DNA of 64,000 bases from Bacillus sp. FJAT-18017 (GCF_001278805.1 NZ_CP012602.1:4989501-5053500); one strand, 5' to 3'; counted from the stretch's first letter, positions 51,618 to 60,154 are shown. Numbers and translations are program-made. Notes: generated by a model from the sequence alone, not told the origin.

Positions 51618-52955
51618 TTATCTAGCAGGTACTTCCAAGACGACCTTCGTCCCCTTGCCAGGTGAAGATATTATTTGAAATTCCCCGCCGGATGCCCGAG
51701 CCCGCTCATCCATGCTAAACAGTCCAACCCCACGGGAAGCAGCCTCCGTGTCAAATCCCTGCCCGCGATCCTCAATCATAACCCGGACCGCATCTTCGTA
51801 TTCACGAATGACTACAAAAGCCTCATCCACCCCTGCATACTTTCTGACGTTGGTGAGTGCTTCCTGAATGACCCGATAAATAGTCGTTTCGGTGCTTGCT
51901 GCAAGCCGGCGCCCAAGCACACATTCAAAATGAACATCAATTTTATAATGAGTTGAGTAACGATTTAAAAAAGAACGAATTGCCGGCACAAGCCCGAGGT
52001 CATCCAACACAGACGGACGCAGTTCCCAAGAGAGGCTGCGAATTTCTTCAATCAGTTCCATGGCTTCTTCCTGCATTTGAGTAAGCAATGGGTGGTCCAT
52101 CTCGGACAGGAGCCGGTTAATGGTAATCAGGTGGCTGTATAAATTTTGGCCAAGCCCGTCATGCAATTCCCGGGAAAGCCGCTTCCGTTCTTCTTCCTGG
52201 ACATCAATGATGCGGGTCATCATATGCTGCAGCTCAGCTTCCATTCGTTTCCGCTCTGTAACTTCGAAACGGATTGCCAGGTATTGATATGGCTTACCTG
52301 ATTCATCCAAAAACGGAACAATGGTTGTATCAACCCAATACAGGCTTCCGTCCTTTGCTCTATTTTTTATTTCACCATGCCAGACATCCCCATTGGAAAT
52401 TGTCCTCCATAGACTATTAAAGAATTCCTTCGGATGATAACCAGAATTAATGACTCTGTGGTCTTCACCAATTAATTCATCAGCCCTGTATTTGGATATC
52501 TCGCAAAACTTATCATTCACATATTTGATTGTTCCTCGCCTATCCGTAATCGCAACGATTGCCGACTGGTCCAATGCAAATTTATAGTCGACCAATTCAT
52601 TGAGCGGCTGCGACAGCTCCTTGTCAAGGCGACTCCTGTTTTTTATATCCTGAAACACAAACAGTGAGTATGTCTCTCTATCCAATTCAAAGCTGTTCAC
52701 GCTGAAAAAGAGCGGAAATGTCTCCCCCTCTGCATTAAGTCCATATGTACTTGCGACCAATCCCTGTACAAAATTTTCAAGGTCAATATCAGGCAAAAGC
52801 GTATAAATATCAACGTTTCCCTGTATACTCGACTCAGGATTTAAACCAAAAATAGTACGCGCCTGGCCATTTATATAGGATATTTTACCGAGCGAGTCTA
52901 CCAGGACGACCCCATCGCCTAAATCAAGCTTATTAACTGCTGGTCCTTCTCCCAC
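51618..52955 (-). CDS. PAS-domain histidine kinase (last gene of the molybdoenzyme operon)
   Basis: 445 soluble residues: PAS 1 (about 8-60, VVLVDSLGKISYINGQA), PAS 2 with PAC (about 125-240, AIVAITDRRGTIKYVNDKFCEIS), HisKA_3 with the phospho-His in RKRLSRELHDGLGQNLYSHL, then HATPase_c (EALTNVRKYAG, EDRGQGFDTE, GLFSMDERARASGG). There are no transmembrane helices and only two cysteines, so it lacks the Cys4 Fe-S site of NreB. It resembles a NreB-type kinase with PAS-based sensing. GTG 52955 with GGGGG upstream. It follows the GAF gene by 18 bases. Confidence 0.88.
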   Translation of the reverse strand: MGEGPAVNKLDLGDGVVLVDSLGKISYINGQARTIFGLNPESSIQGNVDIYTLLPDIDLENFVQGLVASTYGLNAEGETFPLFFSVNSFELDRETYSLFVFQDIKNRSRLDKELSQPLNELVDYKFALDQSAIVAITDRRGTIKYVNDKFCEISKYRADELIGEDHRVINSGYHPKEFFNSLWRTISNGDVWHGEIKNRAKDGSLYWVDTTIVPFLDESGKPYQYLAIRFEVTERKRMEAELQHMMTRIIDVQEEERKRLSRELHDGLGQNLYSHLITINRLLSEMDHPLLTQMQEEAMELIEEIRSLSWELRPSVLDDLGLVPAIRSFLNRYSTHYKIDVHFECVLGRRLAASTETTIYRVIQEALTNVRKYAGVDEAFVVIREYEDAVRVMIEDRGQGFDTEAASRGVGLFSMDERARASGGEFQIISSPGKGTKVVLEVPAR

Positions 52956-52973
52956 TTTAAAAAGCCCCCTGCC

Positions 52974-53426
52974 TTAAAGTTGTATGTACCCTGCAAGTAT
53001 TTCCTCCAGAGCCGCCGCGGCTTCTTTCACATCAGCGCACCATTGGATGACAAAAGACTCGTTTGACCGGTTTCCAACAAGCAGTACACCCTTGGGGATG
53101 CCATTAAAAAATAATGGGACGGCATAAGCAGATTTTAGTTTTTCGGCAAGCATGATTGGATAATCTGTCGCTTTACCCAGTATATTAGCAGGAAAATTTT
53201 CCGAAAGTATTGGACTTCCGCTTGATAATACCTTCCCGGCAATTCCCTTTCCAAACCGGACAGTGATTCGTTCATATTTATCATTCAGATTTCCTGAAGC
53301 AGTATGCCAGCGGATGTCTGGTCCAATTTTATTTTGAATGGCCAGTCCGACAAAGTCGCATCCAATTTCACGCCGAAGATGCTCGCAAATTTCTGCGATT
53401 GACTGAAGGTTTCTCAATTCATCCAC
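52974..53426 (-). CDS. GAF-domain protein (NreA-like sensor)
   Basis: 150 residues forming one GAF domain (ICEHLRREIGCDFVGLAIQN, VRFGKGIAGKVLSSGSPILSE, SAYAVPLFFNGIPKGVLLVG). Its length and its position beside a HisKA_3 kinase and a NarL-type regulator resemble NreA, the nitrate-binding co-sensor of staphylococci (established knowledge). Nitrate binding is inference; I cannot verify the pocket residues. Start GTG 53426 after AGGAG. Confidence 0.8.
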   Translation of the reverse strand: MDELRNLQSIAEICEHLRREIGCDFVGLAIQNKIGPDIRWHTASGNLNDKYERITVRFGKGIAGKVLSSGSPILSENFPANILGKATDYPIMLAEKLKSAYAVPLFFNGIPKGVLLVGNRSNESFVIQWCADVKEAAAALEEILAGYIQL

Positions 53427-53441
53427 GCCGGTCTACTCCTC

Positions 53442-54095
53442 TCACAGTCCGTATCCCAACAGCCCTTTTTTTATTGCATACTGAACAAGTTCAGGCCTGG
53501 TTTTTAAGCTTAACTTCTCCATGACTTTTCCTTTATGGGTTTCAACTGTTTTGACAGAGATCACAAGCTGCTCGGCAATTTCCTTATTAGAAAATCCTTT
53601 GGCAATGAGAGTTAGTACTTCTTTTTCCCGGTCGGACAATAAATTCAATGTATCTGTACTTCCCTGCTTAACGGCACCCATATATTCTTCCATCAGCCGT
53701 TTTGTTGCGGCAGGATGGAGATATGCCTCTCCATTCGCAACGGATTGTATTGCACCCTGCAGTTCATCATGGGGTGCACTCTTTAAAATACAGCCCGATG
53801 CTCCGGCCTGAATCGCCCTAAACAAGTACTCCTCATCATCATGCATGGTCAGAACCAGAATGTTTACCTCTGGCATCAGCTTCTTTAGCTCGGTTGTCGC
53901 TGATAGGCCGTCTTTGCCATGAGGCATACTGAGGTCCATAATAATAACATGGGGTTTGAGGTCCATCGCTTTCCGGATTCCTTCATTCCCTTCGGACGCT
54001 TCCCCGACTACTGTCATATCGGGATGAGAATTCAGAAGCATAGAAAGCCCCATTCTTACAACAGCATGGTCATCTACTAGCAGGATTTTTATCAA
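53442..54095 (-). CDS. LuxR/NarL-type response regulator (NreC-like)
   Basis: 217 residues. Receiver domain with LVDDHAVVR, phospho-Asp in VIIMDLSMPHGKDG and Lys in CILKSAPHDEL. LuxR helix-turn-helix LSDREKEVLTLIAKGFSNKEIAEQLVISVKTVETHKGKVMEKL. It is the only regulator in an operon with two kinases and a GAF sensor. Two palindromes near 60028-60064 that resemble NreC sites are its likely targets (inference). Confidence 0.9.
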   Translation of the reverse strand: MIKILLVDDHAVVRMGLSMLLNSHPDMTVVGEASEGNEGIRKAMDLKPHVIIMDLSMPHGKDGLSATTELKKLMPEVNILVLTMHDDEEYLFRAIQAGASGCILKSAPHDELQGAIQSVANGEAYLHPAATKRLMEEYMGAVKQGSTDTLNLLSDREKEVLTLIAKGFSNKEIAEQLVISVKTVETHKGKVMEKLSLKTRPELVQYAIKKGLLGYGL

Positions 54096-54132
54096 GACAA
54101 ACTCCCCTTTATCTCTTAAACGATATGCTGCT

Positions 54133-54792
54133 TTAGAAAATAGGCAAGGTCAATTCTATCCTTGTACCTTCCCCTATTGTAGAGGATATCGTACAGTCAC
54201 CGCCAGCCAGAAGCATCCTTTCCTTCATTGCAGCGAGGCCGGATGTCTTGGCCGAGTCCACATCCCCCGCAAGCTCAAAACCTTTGCCAAAATCGAGAAT
54301 CTCAACTCGAAGCTCCTCAGCTTTCCAGTTCACCCTCAGTTCCACCTGGCTGGTGTCCGCGTATTGGGCAATGTTAGCAAGGGCTTCCTGACAGACACGA
54401 AAAACGGCAATCCTGCCTTTTTCCGAGATTGGCTTTTCCTCCCCTTCTGTGACTATATTGACGAGGATTCCAAATGTGGATGTATAGAGTTTGATGTAGC
54501 TTTTAATTGCCGGGACAAGGCCCAGTGTACCCAATGTCGGAGGATGCAGTTCAACGGACAGCAGCCGGATTTCCTGGATGGTTTTTTCCATTAGCTGGGC
54601 CATTTCCTTCACATACGCCTTCATCGATGGTTCCTGGACAGCATTTTGGATCAGCTGCAGACCATTGAAAACACTATATAGGTTTTGTCCGACGCCTTCA
54701 TGAAGGTCCAGAGCGATCCGCTTAAGCTCTGCCTCCTGCGCCTGAATGATATACGAGCTGATTTCCTTGCTTCCAGTTAAAAGCTCCATCAT
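54133..54792 (-). CDS. Soluble histidine kinase without sensor domain
   Basis: 219 residues containing HisKA_3 (LKRIALDLHEGVGQNLYSVFNG, phospho-His near residue 29) and HATPase_c (EALANIAQYADTSQVEL, DFGKGFELAG, GLAAMKERMLLAGGD). There is no membrane helix and no recognisable sensor domain, so signal input must come from a partner such as the GAF protein or the small operon proteins. ATG 54792 follows AGGAGGAA; an in-frame start 7 codons earlier lies before the site. Confidence 0.88.
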   Translation of the reverse strand: MMELLTGSKEISSYIIQAQEAELKRIALDLHEGVGQNLYSVFNGLQLIQNAVQEPSMKAYVKEMAQLMEKTIQEIRLLSVELHPPTLGTLGLVPAIKSYIKLYTSTFGILVNIVTEGEEKPISEKGRIAVFRVCQEALANIAQYADTSQVELRVNWKAEELRVEILDFGKGFELAGDVDSAKTSGLAAMKERMLLAGGDCTISSTIGEGTRIELTLPIF

Positions 54793-54813
54793 GCTTCCTC
54801 CTAATTGTTGCAT

Positions 54814-55083
54814 TTATACCTTTTTGACTAAATAAAATAGAGAGCTATCAGCATCATAAGCTGTCAGCTCATCCTCGCTGCCTCCAAACTCACTTGAGAG
54901 AGGGATGGCAAGGAACTTATTTGTGTCAAAATAAAACCGGACATGAGTGCCATCCGGACACATTAATACATATTTAATCGTCTTTCGGATTGCAGGGGCT
55001 TGCTCGCCTTCTGAATCCTTTATGGCAAGCTCGACATTCTGCCCCTCAAAACGTTTTAATTCTTTTAGCTTAGTGGGTTCCAC
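54814..55083 (-). CDS. Unknown small protein A of the molybdoenzyme operon (89 aa)
   Basis: Starts at GTG 55083 behind GAGAGGGTG and overlaps the previous gene by 14 bases. Soluble, with beta-strand-like segments (LKRFEGQNVELAIKDSEG, IKYVLMCPDGTHVRFYFDTN). One cysteine. It might be a small SH3-like or PilZ-like fold, but this is a guess; I do not recognise a family. Position suggests a maturation or regulatory role for the complex. Confidence 0.7.
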   Translation of the reverse strand: MEPTKLKELKRFEGQNVELAIKDSEGEQAPAIRKTIKYVLMCPDGTHVRFYFDTNKFLAIPLSSEFGGSEDELTAYDADSSLFYLVKKV

Positions 55084-55384
55084 AGCTATTGCACCCTCTC
55101 TTGTTCGGGTAGATGAAAATCTTATAACCCTGCAGGTACTCCCAGAAAACATTATGAGCATTAGTTTCTATGAACTCAATCGCTTCGTCCTCGCTCTGGA
55201 ACGGGCTCATTCCCTTGATTTCAGCTATGACGACATCCGCACCTTCAGATACCTTCTCCTCAAGATACCAGGAAAGCCGTTTGCCAGGGAAAAGCTCCTT
55301 TAGCAATGAATCAATTTTAGGAGTAAACCCTCCGCCTTCTTGTTTTCTCGCAAAAATGAAGTCGATGTACGTTTCGCTGTTCAT
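55070..55384 (-). CDS. Unknown small protein B of the molybdoenzyme operon (104 aa)
   Basis: Soluble protein starting MNSETYIDFIFARKQEGGG and ending GYKIFIYPNKRGCNSCGTH. The C-terminal CNSC pair could bind metal or be redox-active. The middle (VVIAEIKGMSPFQSEDEAIEFIETN) looks alpha/beta. No family recognised. It overlaps both neighbouring genes, so it is translated with them. Two adjacent ATGs are possible; the second is given. Confidence 0.72.
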   Translation of the reverse strand: MNSETYIDFIFARKQEGGGFTPKIDSLLKELFPGKRLSWYLEEKVSEGADVVIAEIKGMSPFQSEDEAIEFIETNAHNVFWEYLQGYKIFIYPNKRGCNSCGTH

Positions 55385-55584
55385 CATTTCCCTTCACGCT
55401 CCAGCCTGCGGTCCCGTTTATACACATAAAAAGCAACCGGGAACAGCAGAACATTCAATGTCCCAAAGATTAAAGAGGTGGCATAATTCTCGAAAAAGTA
55501 CTGCTGGATCATGAAGTGGGTGCAAATAATGTTCAGCATTAAAATAGCACAAAGGATGAAGAAATTCACTTTGCTAGGCTTCAT
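55384..55584 (-). CDS. Small two-helix membrane protein of the molybdoenzyme operon (66 aa)
   Basis: Two helices (FFILCAILMLNIICTHFMIQ and SLIFGTLNVLLFPVAFYVYK) joined by a short loop, with a charged C-terminal tail (RDRRLEREGK). It overlaps the Rieske gene by 11 bases. It may be an accessory membrane subunit. No family recognised. Confidence 0.72.
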   Translation of the reverse strand: MKPSKVNFFILCAILMLNIICTHFMIQQYFFENYATSLIFGTLNVLLFPVAFYVYKRDRRLEREGK

Positions 55585-56098
55585 AGCGTTTCACCCCTGT
55601 TGCATAAATGCCACCTTTATCGACCTTCACAAATATCTCCGGAAGCGGCCTTCTAGGCGGGCCTGCTGTCGGTGCACCGGTTTCGACATCAAACTTGCCA
55701 TGGTGGCATGGGCAGAGCAAATCATTTTCTTTCTTATCCCAGAATACCGGGCAGCGAAGATGTGTACATGCATTCTGATAAGCTACAAATTTTTTCTCCG
55801 AAAGCCTGATCATGATTGCACTGTCATGTTCACCGGGATAATGGAATTCAACAGCATCGCCAATAGCGACTGAATCCAGGCTGGCAATTTTTTGGCGAGG
55901 GTATTCCTTTTCCCCAAGCCCAGCCAATTCCTTTGCAGCCATTACTCCCCACGGCAGGGAGGAAACTGCGAAAACGCCCGCCGCTCCGACAAGAGTCTTC
56001 ATAAAGCCGCGGCGGTCCAGCTTCCGCTCGTTGTTGCGGTTAATATTATGGGTATAGTTATCTTCTTCGAACGGGATTTTATTATTTTTCTCTGACAT
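55574..56098 (-). CDS. Tat-exported Rieske [2Fe-2S] protein
   Basis: 174 residues. An N-terminal Tat signal/anchor has the twin Arg in LDRRGFMKTLVGAAGVFAVSS (residues 27-47). The Rieske domain has ligands Cys111/His113 in CTHLRCP and Cys129/His132 in CPCHHGKFD, with Cys116 and Cys131 as the usual disulfide pair. GPPRRPLPEI near the end is also typical. The 2Fe-2S domain should sit outside the membrane, as in bc1/b6f complexes, yet no standard bc1 genes are nearby. It starts 11 bases after the ferredoxin gene. Confidence 0.9.
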   Translation of the reverse strand: MSEKNNKIPFEEDNYTHNINRNNERKLDRRGFMKTLVGAAGVFAVSSLPWGVMAAKELAGLGEKEYPRQKIASLDSVAIGDAVEFHYPGEHDSAIMIRLSEKKFVAYQNACTHLRCPVFWDKKENDLLCPCHHGKFDVETGAPTAGPPRRPLPEIFVKVDKGGIYATGVKRYEA

Positions 56099-56109
56099 GC
56101 CAATCCCTC

Positions 56110-56673
56110 CTAAAACAGTTTCGTTACACCCTGCAGGATACCCGGCAGGTTGACTTTAACATTTGTTTCTCCCTCCAGATATGGAAGGCTTGTTACCCAC
56201 TTGCCGCCGTTATCCAGATTGAATTGCTCTCTTTTTGCATCAATCTCTTCATCTGTCAGCCATTGCAGAGTATTTGTCGGGCAGACGCTCGCACACATTG
56301 GCGGGATGCCATCCTTCGAGCGGTCGATACATAGATCGCATTTATACATTAAGTTTTGCTCGGTATCAAACTTAGGAATACCGTATGGGCAGGCAATCGT
56401 ACAGTTTTGGCAGCCAATGCACTTTTCAACAAGCGCTGATAGAACGGCGCCTGTTTCATGAATCTGAATTGCCTGGGCAGGACAGCTTCTCGCACATGCC
56501 GGGTTCTCACAGTGAAGGCACATCAGAGGCATGGTTTGCCGGTTAACAAGCGGATTTACGTCATAAACGTAGTTCCTGTTCCGTTCCTCATGCCCGCCGC
56601 ACTGTGTGCAGGCAGCCAGACATGAGCGGCATCCTATACAGTTTTCGAGTTCTATATACAACCTCTTGTTCAT
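56110..56673 (-). CDS. Four-cluster ferredoxin subunit (NrfC/DmsB-like)
   Basis: 187 residues with four Cys motifs for four [4Fe-4S] clusters (CIGCRSCLAACTQCGG, CLHCENPACARSCP, CIGCQNCTIACPYG, CDLCIDRSKDG...CASVCP). It carries electrons between the membrane cytochrome and the molybdoenzyme. No signal peptide. ATG 56673 overlaps the stop of the catalytic gene by 4 bases with GAAGAAGGTG upstream, as for subunits made together. The first cluster's extra CTQCGG differs slightly from classic DmsB. Confidence 0.93.
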   Translation of the reverse strand: MNKRLYIELENCIGCRSCLAACTQCGGHEERNRNYVYDVNPLVNRQTMPLMCLHCENPACARSCPAQAIQIHETGAVLSALVEKCIGCQNCTIACPYGIPKFDTEQNLMYKCDLCIDRSKDGIPPMCASVCPTNTLQWLTDEEIDAKREQFNLDNGGKWVTSLPYLEGETNVKVNLPGILQGVTKLF

Positions 56674-58883
56674 GATTGCACCTTCTTCAATAAGCATTTT
56701 TCGTTTTGTGCTTCGACTTTTTCAATCTGGGCAGCGCATGCCTTGAATTCAGGCATCCGGCTGATTGGGTCGAGTGCCGGTATAGTCAGCAGGTTAATTG
56801 ACTTCTCATGTCCCCATGAATACGGAACAAATACTGTATCTTTCCTGATGGCTTCGGTAATTTTCACCGGATACTCCGCTTCACCGCGGCGTGTATACAG
56901 GCGCACTCTTTCTTCGTGCTCAATACCGTACTTTTCCGCAGTTTCCGGATGAACCTCTACAAAAGGCTCCGGACACATATCATGCAAGAATTGAATTCTG
57001 CGAGTCTGATTGCCTGATAGATAATGATAGACCACCCTGCCAGTTGTCAGGCGAAGCGGGAACTCATCATCTGGCTCCTCTGCGGGTGGTGTATAGGGAA
57101 GCGCGAATAGCTTTGCTTTACCATCTGGATGATAAAACTTCTTGTCGAGGAACAAATGGGGTGTTCCTGGATCGTCTTCGCTCTTGCAAGGCCAGAAGAC
57201 GCCGTCCTGTTTATCAATCTTTTCCCATGTAACACCGGAATAATCCGCTATTCCGCCTTTTGAAGCACGGCGCAGCTCATTAAAGATATCCAGAGGCGTT
57301 TTTAAATGAGAGAAGTATTTGCCACGGCCCATCCGTTCTGCAATTTCAACCTGTATTTTCCAATCCGGTTTAGATTCGCCAAGCGGTTTCTGGGCCTGGT
57401 TGATTTTAATGATCCGTCCTTCTACATTCGTTGTTGTTCCTTCATCCTCGGCCCAAGTAGTAGTTGGCAGGATAACATCCGCAAATTCGGCTGATTCAGA
57501 CATGTAGAAATCAACACAGACCATGAAATCAAGATTCTTCATTTGTTCTCTTACATAGTTCAGATTTGGTGCCGATACCGCTGGATTTGAGCAGAGCAGA
57601 TACAAGGCACGAATTGTCTTTTGTTCCATCAGCCCGAACATTTCATATGCGGATACACCTGGTAACGGCATTTCCTCAGGCTGGATTCCCCATACCTCAG
57701 CTACTTCACGAACGTGTTCCGGGTATGCAAGCTTCCGGTAGCCAGGAAGTGCGTCAGCCTTTTGGCCATGCTCGCGGCCGCCCTGTCCGTTGCCTTGACC
57801 GGTAATTGTGGCAACCCCGGCTTTAGGCCGGCCAATTTTACCAGTAACCAGCGACATATTTACATAAGCGGATACGTTATCTACACCTTTTTTCTGCTGC
57901 TCAATGCCGCGTGCGAACATGACAATCGCATTGGGTGCTTTCCCGAACAGCTCAGCTGCCTTAATGATTTTCTCCGGTGCAACACCCGTTATCGCACTTG
58001 TATATTCTGGAGTGAACTCTTTTAAAAGTTCTTTAAGCTCTTCAAAACCATTCGTATGGTTATTTACAAAACCAATATCAGCATAGCCATTTTGGATGAG
58101 CAGATTTACTATCCCATTTGCAAGGGCAAGGTCGGTTCCAGGCCTTAAATCAAGATGTACATCTGCCCGTCTTGCAATTGGCGTTTCCCTCGGGTCGGCA
58201 ATGATCAAGTAGCCGCCGCGCTCTTGAACATTCCAGACACGAAACATGGAAGTCGGATGGCATTCAGCTGTGTTGCTTCCAGCGATAAACAATAGGTCAG
58301 TTTCGTGGACATCAGTCCAAGGTACAGTGGAGCCGCGGTCGATTCCCAAAGAACGATTCAAGCCGCCAGCCGCGCTTGACATACAAAAGCGGCCATTATA
58401 ATCAATATATCTGGTCTGCAGGCCGACACGGGCAAATTTCCCTGTCAGGTAGCACTTTTCATTCGTCATCGACACGCCACCGTAAACAGATACGCTGTCT
58501 TTACCATAGTCCGCCTGAAGCTTCTTAAAGTTAGTAACAATCAGGTCATACGCTTCATTCCATGTCGCTTCCCGGAACCCTTCTTTTGTACCCTTCAAGG
58601 ATTTATCATCACGGATAAGCGGCTTTAGAATCCGGTCTTGGTGGTTAACCTGCTGGTATGCGGTTACACCTTTCGGGCACATTTTTCCAAGTGTGACCGG
58701 CCAGTCGTAGCGAGGTTCAACCCCGATAATCTTATTCGTTGCAGTATTAACGCGAAGATTCATCCCGCACTGCATCGCACAGTAGCTGCAATGTGTCGGT
58801 ACGAGGGTTTCATTTGGATGAATGACATTTTCTACTTCTTTGAAATATTTATCGCGTTCGTTCCTGAACTCAACCTTTTGCAT
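56670..58883 (-). CDS. Molybdopterin oxidoreductase, Nap/NarB-like catalytic subunit
   Basis: 737 residues. The N-terminal [4Fe-4S] ligands are Cys32, Cys35, Cys39 and Cys69 (HCSYCAMQCGMN...KMCPKG). The molybdenum ligand is probably Cys167 in YNGRFCMSSAAGG, the form seen in Nap and assimilatory nitrate reductases; formate dehydrogenases usually have CHSS or selenocysteine. GQGNGQGGREHGQKAD and the C-terminal molybdopterin domain (LRLTTGRVVYHYLSGNQTRR) complete the fold. No Tat signal, so it should be cytoplasmic. Nitrate is the most likely substrate, by motif and by the NreABC-like neighbours, but it is unproven. Confidence 0.85.
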   Translation of the reverse strand: MQKVEFRNERDKYFKEVENVIHPNETLVPTHCSYCAMQCGMNLRVNTATNKIIGVEPRYDWPVTLGKMCPKGVTAYQQVNHQDRILKPLIRDDKSLKGTKEGFREATWNEAYDLIVTNFKKLQADYGKDSVSVYGGVSMTNEKCYLTGKFARVGLQTRYIDYNGRFCMSSAAGGLNRSLGIDRGSTVPWTDVHETDLLFIAGSNTAECHPTSMFRVWNVQERGGYLIIADPRETPIARRADVHLDLRPGTDLALANGIVNLLIQNGYADIGFVNNHTNGFEELKELLKEFTPEYTSAITGVAPEKIIKAAELFGKAPNAIVMFARGIEQQKKGVDNVSAYVNMSLVTGKIGRPKAGVATITGQGNGQGGREHGQKADALPGYRKLAYPEHVREVAEVWGIQPEEMPLPGVSAYEMFGLMEQKTIRALYLLCSNPAVSAPNLNYVREQMKNLDFMVCVDFYMSESAEFADVILPTTTWAEDEGTTTNVEGRIIKINQAQKPLGESKPDWKIQVEIAERMGRGKYFSHLKTPLDIFNELRRASKGGIADYSGVTWEKIDKQDGVFWPCKSEDDPGTPHLFLDKKFYHPDGKAKLFALPYTPPAEEPDDEFPLRLTTGRVVYHYLSGNQTRRIQFLHDMCPEPFVEVHPETAEKYGIEHEERVRLYTRRGEAEYPVKITEAIRKDTVFVPYSWGHEKSINLLTIPALDPISRMPEFKACAAQIEKVEAQNEKCLLKKVQS

Positions 58884-59952
58884 TCTGGTTGGCCTCCTTG
58901 ACTTTCACTTGGTGTGTTGCAATTCCTGAGAATTGTGCGATCCGGTATTTGCGGCGGCAAGGCAGGCATAGCTCGGCGAGGTGATAGCCTTCCTGGGACG
59001 CAAATTCTATTTTGTTTACTCCGAGAACATCGATAACATCGTTGGATTGCTCAACTGAAACAAATTCTGTTCCGCACACCTTGCATTCCTTCATCGCCTG
59101 TTCACTGTAATGTTCACGGTAGTTTCTCGCCAGAACACTCATAGGGCGGAATGGGATATGCGCCAATTTTCCAAATGGCATATAAATCAGCGTAATAATA
59201 ACTGAATACTGATGAATCAGGGACATCGCCTGGTGACCAAAACCGTGCAGAAAGACATTGATGAATGTCAGAGCCAGCCCAGTTATCGAGACCAAAAGCA
59301 GCAGATAAAGCGGCATGAAATCATACATGAATGTCTGCTCTGCCCTAGCCTGCATATTTTTCAAACGGCGATACAGCGCCATACAAACACCTGTAATAAC
59401 CATGATCGCGGAGATATTCAATGCATTATAAGACAAGAAAGCGATAAAGCCGTCAGCAGGTACTGTCATTAAGTTAATTCCCATAAAAACGATTGTGTAC
59501 ATACCATTGTCTGCCATCGTGAAGTACATCCAGCCAAACACAAGCGGGAATGTAACCATAAGCGCGAGCACGCAGCCCCAGCCCATCATGATGTGCTGTG
59601 TCCAGCGGTACAGACCGCGGTTCCAGATGAACCGATATGTAACCAGCTGTTCTGTCGCTGTTTTAGGAGTTGATTTCTTGAATATGAGCTTTAACCCTTT
59701 TTTAATAAAAACCTTAGTAGGCGGGCGCTCTCCCCAGGAGATAAACCGGTAAAAAAAGCCTCCCAGAAAAACAATTGTGCCTACCATATATCCATAAAGG
59801 TTCAAGTCAACATGGGTGAACATCCGGGTTGCAATAAATGAAAGAATAACGATTCCACTAATTGTTAAGAACATGGACTTGGCAAAATGTGATGCGAACG
59901 CATCGCTTACCGATTTACCTGGCTTTTTTGCCGTTTCAAGATTTGCCTGCAT
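58870..59952 (-). CDS. NarI/DsrM-like cytochrome b subunit with C-terminal Cys domain
   Basis: 360 residues, first gene of the operon. About six helices (26-44, 53-71, 120-145, 152-195, 212-235, 245-262). Possible haem ligands are His120 in WTQHIMMGWG and His247/His265 in LIHQYSVIITLIYMPFGKLAHIP, matching the H...PFxxLxH end of NarI-type quinol-oxidising subunits. After the last helix, a soluble tail has CKVC (290-293) and CLPC (329-332), likely a zinc or rubredoxin-like site, unusual for NarI. It overlaps the catalytic gene by 14 bases. It probably delivers electrons from menaquinol. Confidence 0.8.
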   Translation of the reverse strand: MQANLETAKKPGKSVSDAFASHFAKSMFLTISGIVILSFIATRMFTHVDLNLYGYMVGTIVFLGGFFYRFISWGERPPTKVFIKKGLKLIFKKSTPKTATEQLVTYRFIWNRGLYRWTQHIMMGWGCVLALMVTFPLVFGWMYFTMADNGMYTIVFMGINLMTVPADGFIAFLSYNALNISAIMVITGVCMALYRRLKNMQARAEQTFMYDFMPLYLLLLVSITGLALTFINVFLHGFGHQAMSLIHQYSVIITLIYMPFGKLAHIPFRPMSVLARNYREHYSEQAMKECKVCGTEFVSVEQSNDVIDVLGVNKIEFASQEGYHLAELCLPCRRKYRIAQFSGIATHQVKVKEANQNAKG

Positions 59953-60027
59953 TGAGAATTCCTCCTCGAAATAACACTCTCTTATATGATAGTTTTATTG
60001 TAAGGAAAAACCTCTCCCTTCCTGTAT

Positions 60028-60064
60028 CAGGGATTTCCCCTATCCTTTGGGGAAAATCCCCCTA
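60028..60064. promoter_or_regulatory. Two NreC-like palindromes upstream of the molybdoenzyme operon
   Basis: On the minus strand, TAGGGGAAATCCCTG (60042-60028) and TAGGGGGATTTTCCCCA (60064-60048) are adjacent GGG...CCC palindromes. The NreC site of staphylococci is TAGGG-N4-CCCTA (from memory). They lie 76-112 bases before the operon's first ATG, suiting an activator upstream of a promoter near 59985-60010. No T-run follows on the minus strand. The operon's own NarL-type regulator is the obvious candidate to bind (inference). Confidence 0.6.
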
Positions 60065-60154
60065 GTTCAGCTCGATTTGACAAACTTTAGACACAAACAC
60101 ATCAAAATCGTTCAAAAAGTAAAGAAGTCATTCATATTGAGAATCTTGAATAGT

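Noticed and set aside
56670..58883. Formate dehydrogenase alpha subunit
   Set aside because: The molybdenum-site segment is FCMSSAAGG rather than the CHSS or U-HSS of formate dehydrogenases, and the neighbours are NarI/NreABC-like. Not fully excluded without phylogeny.
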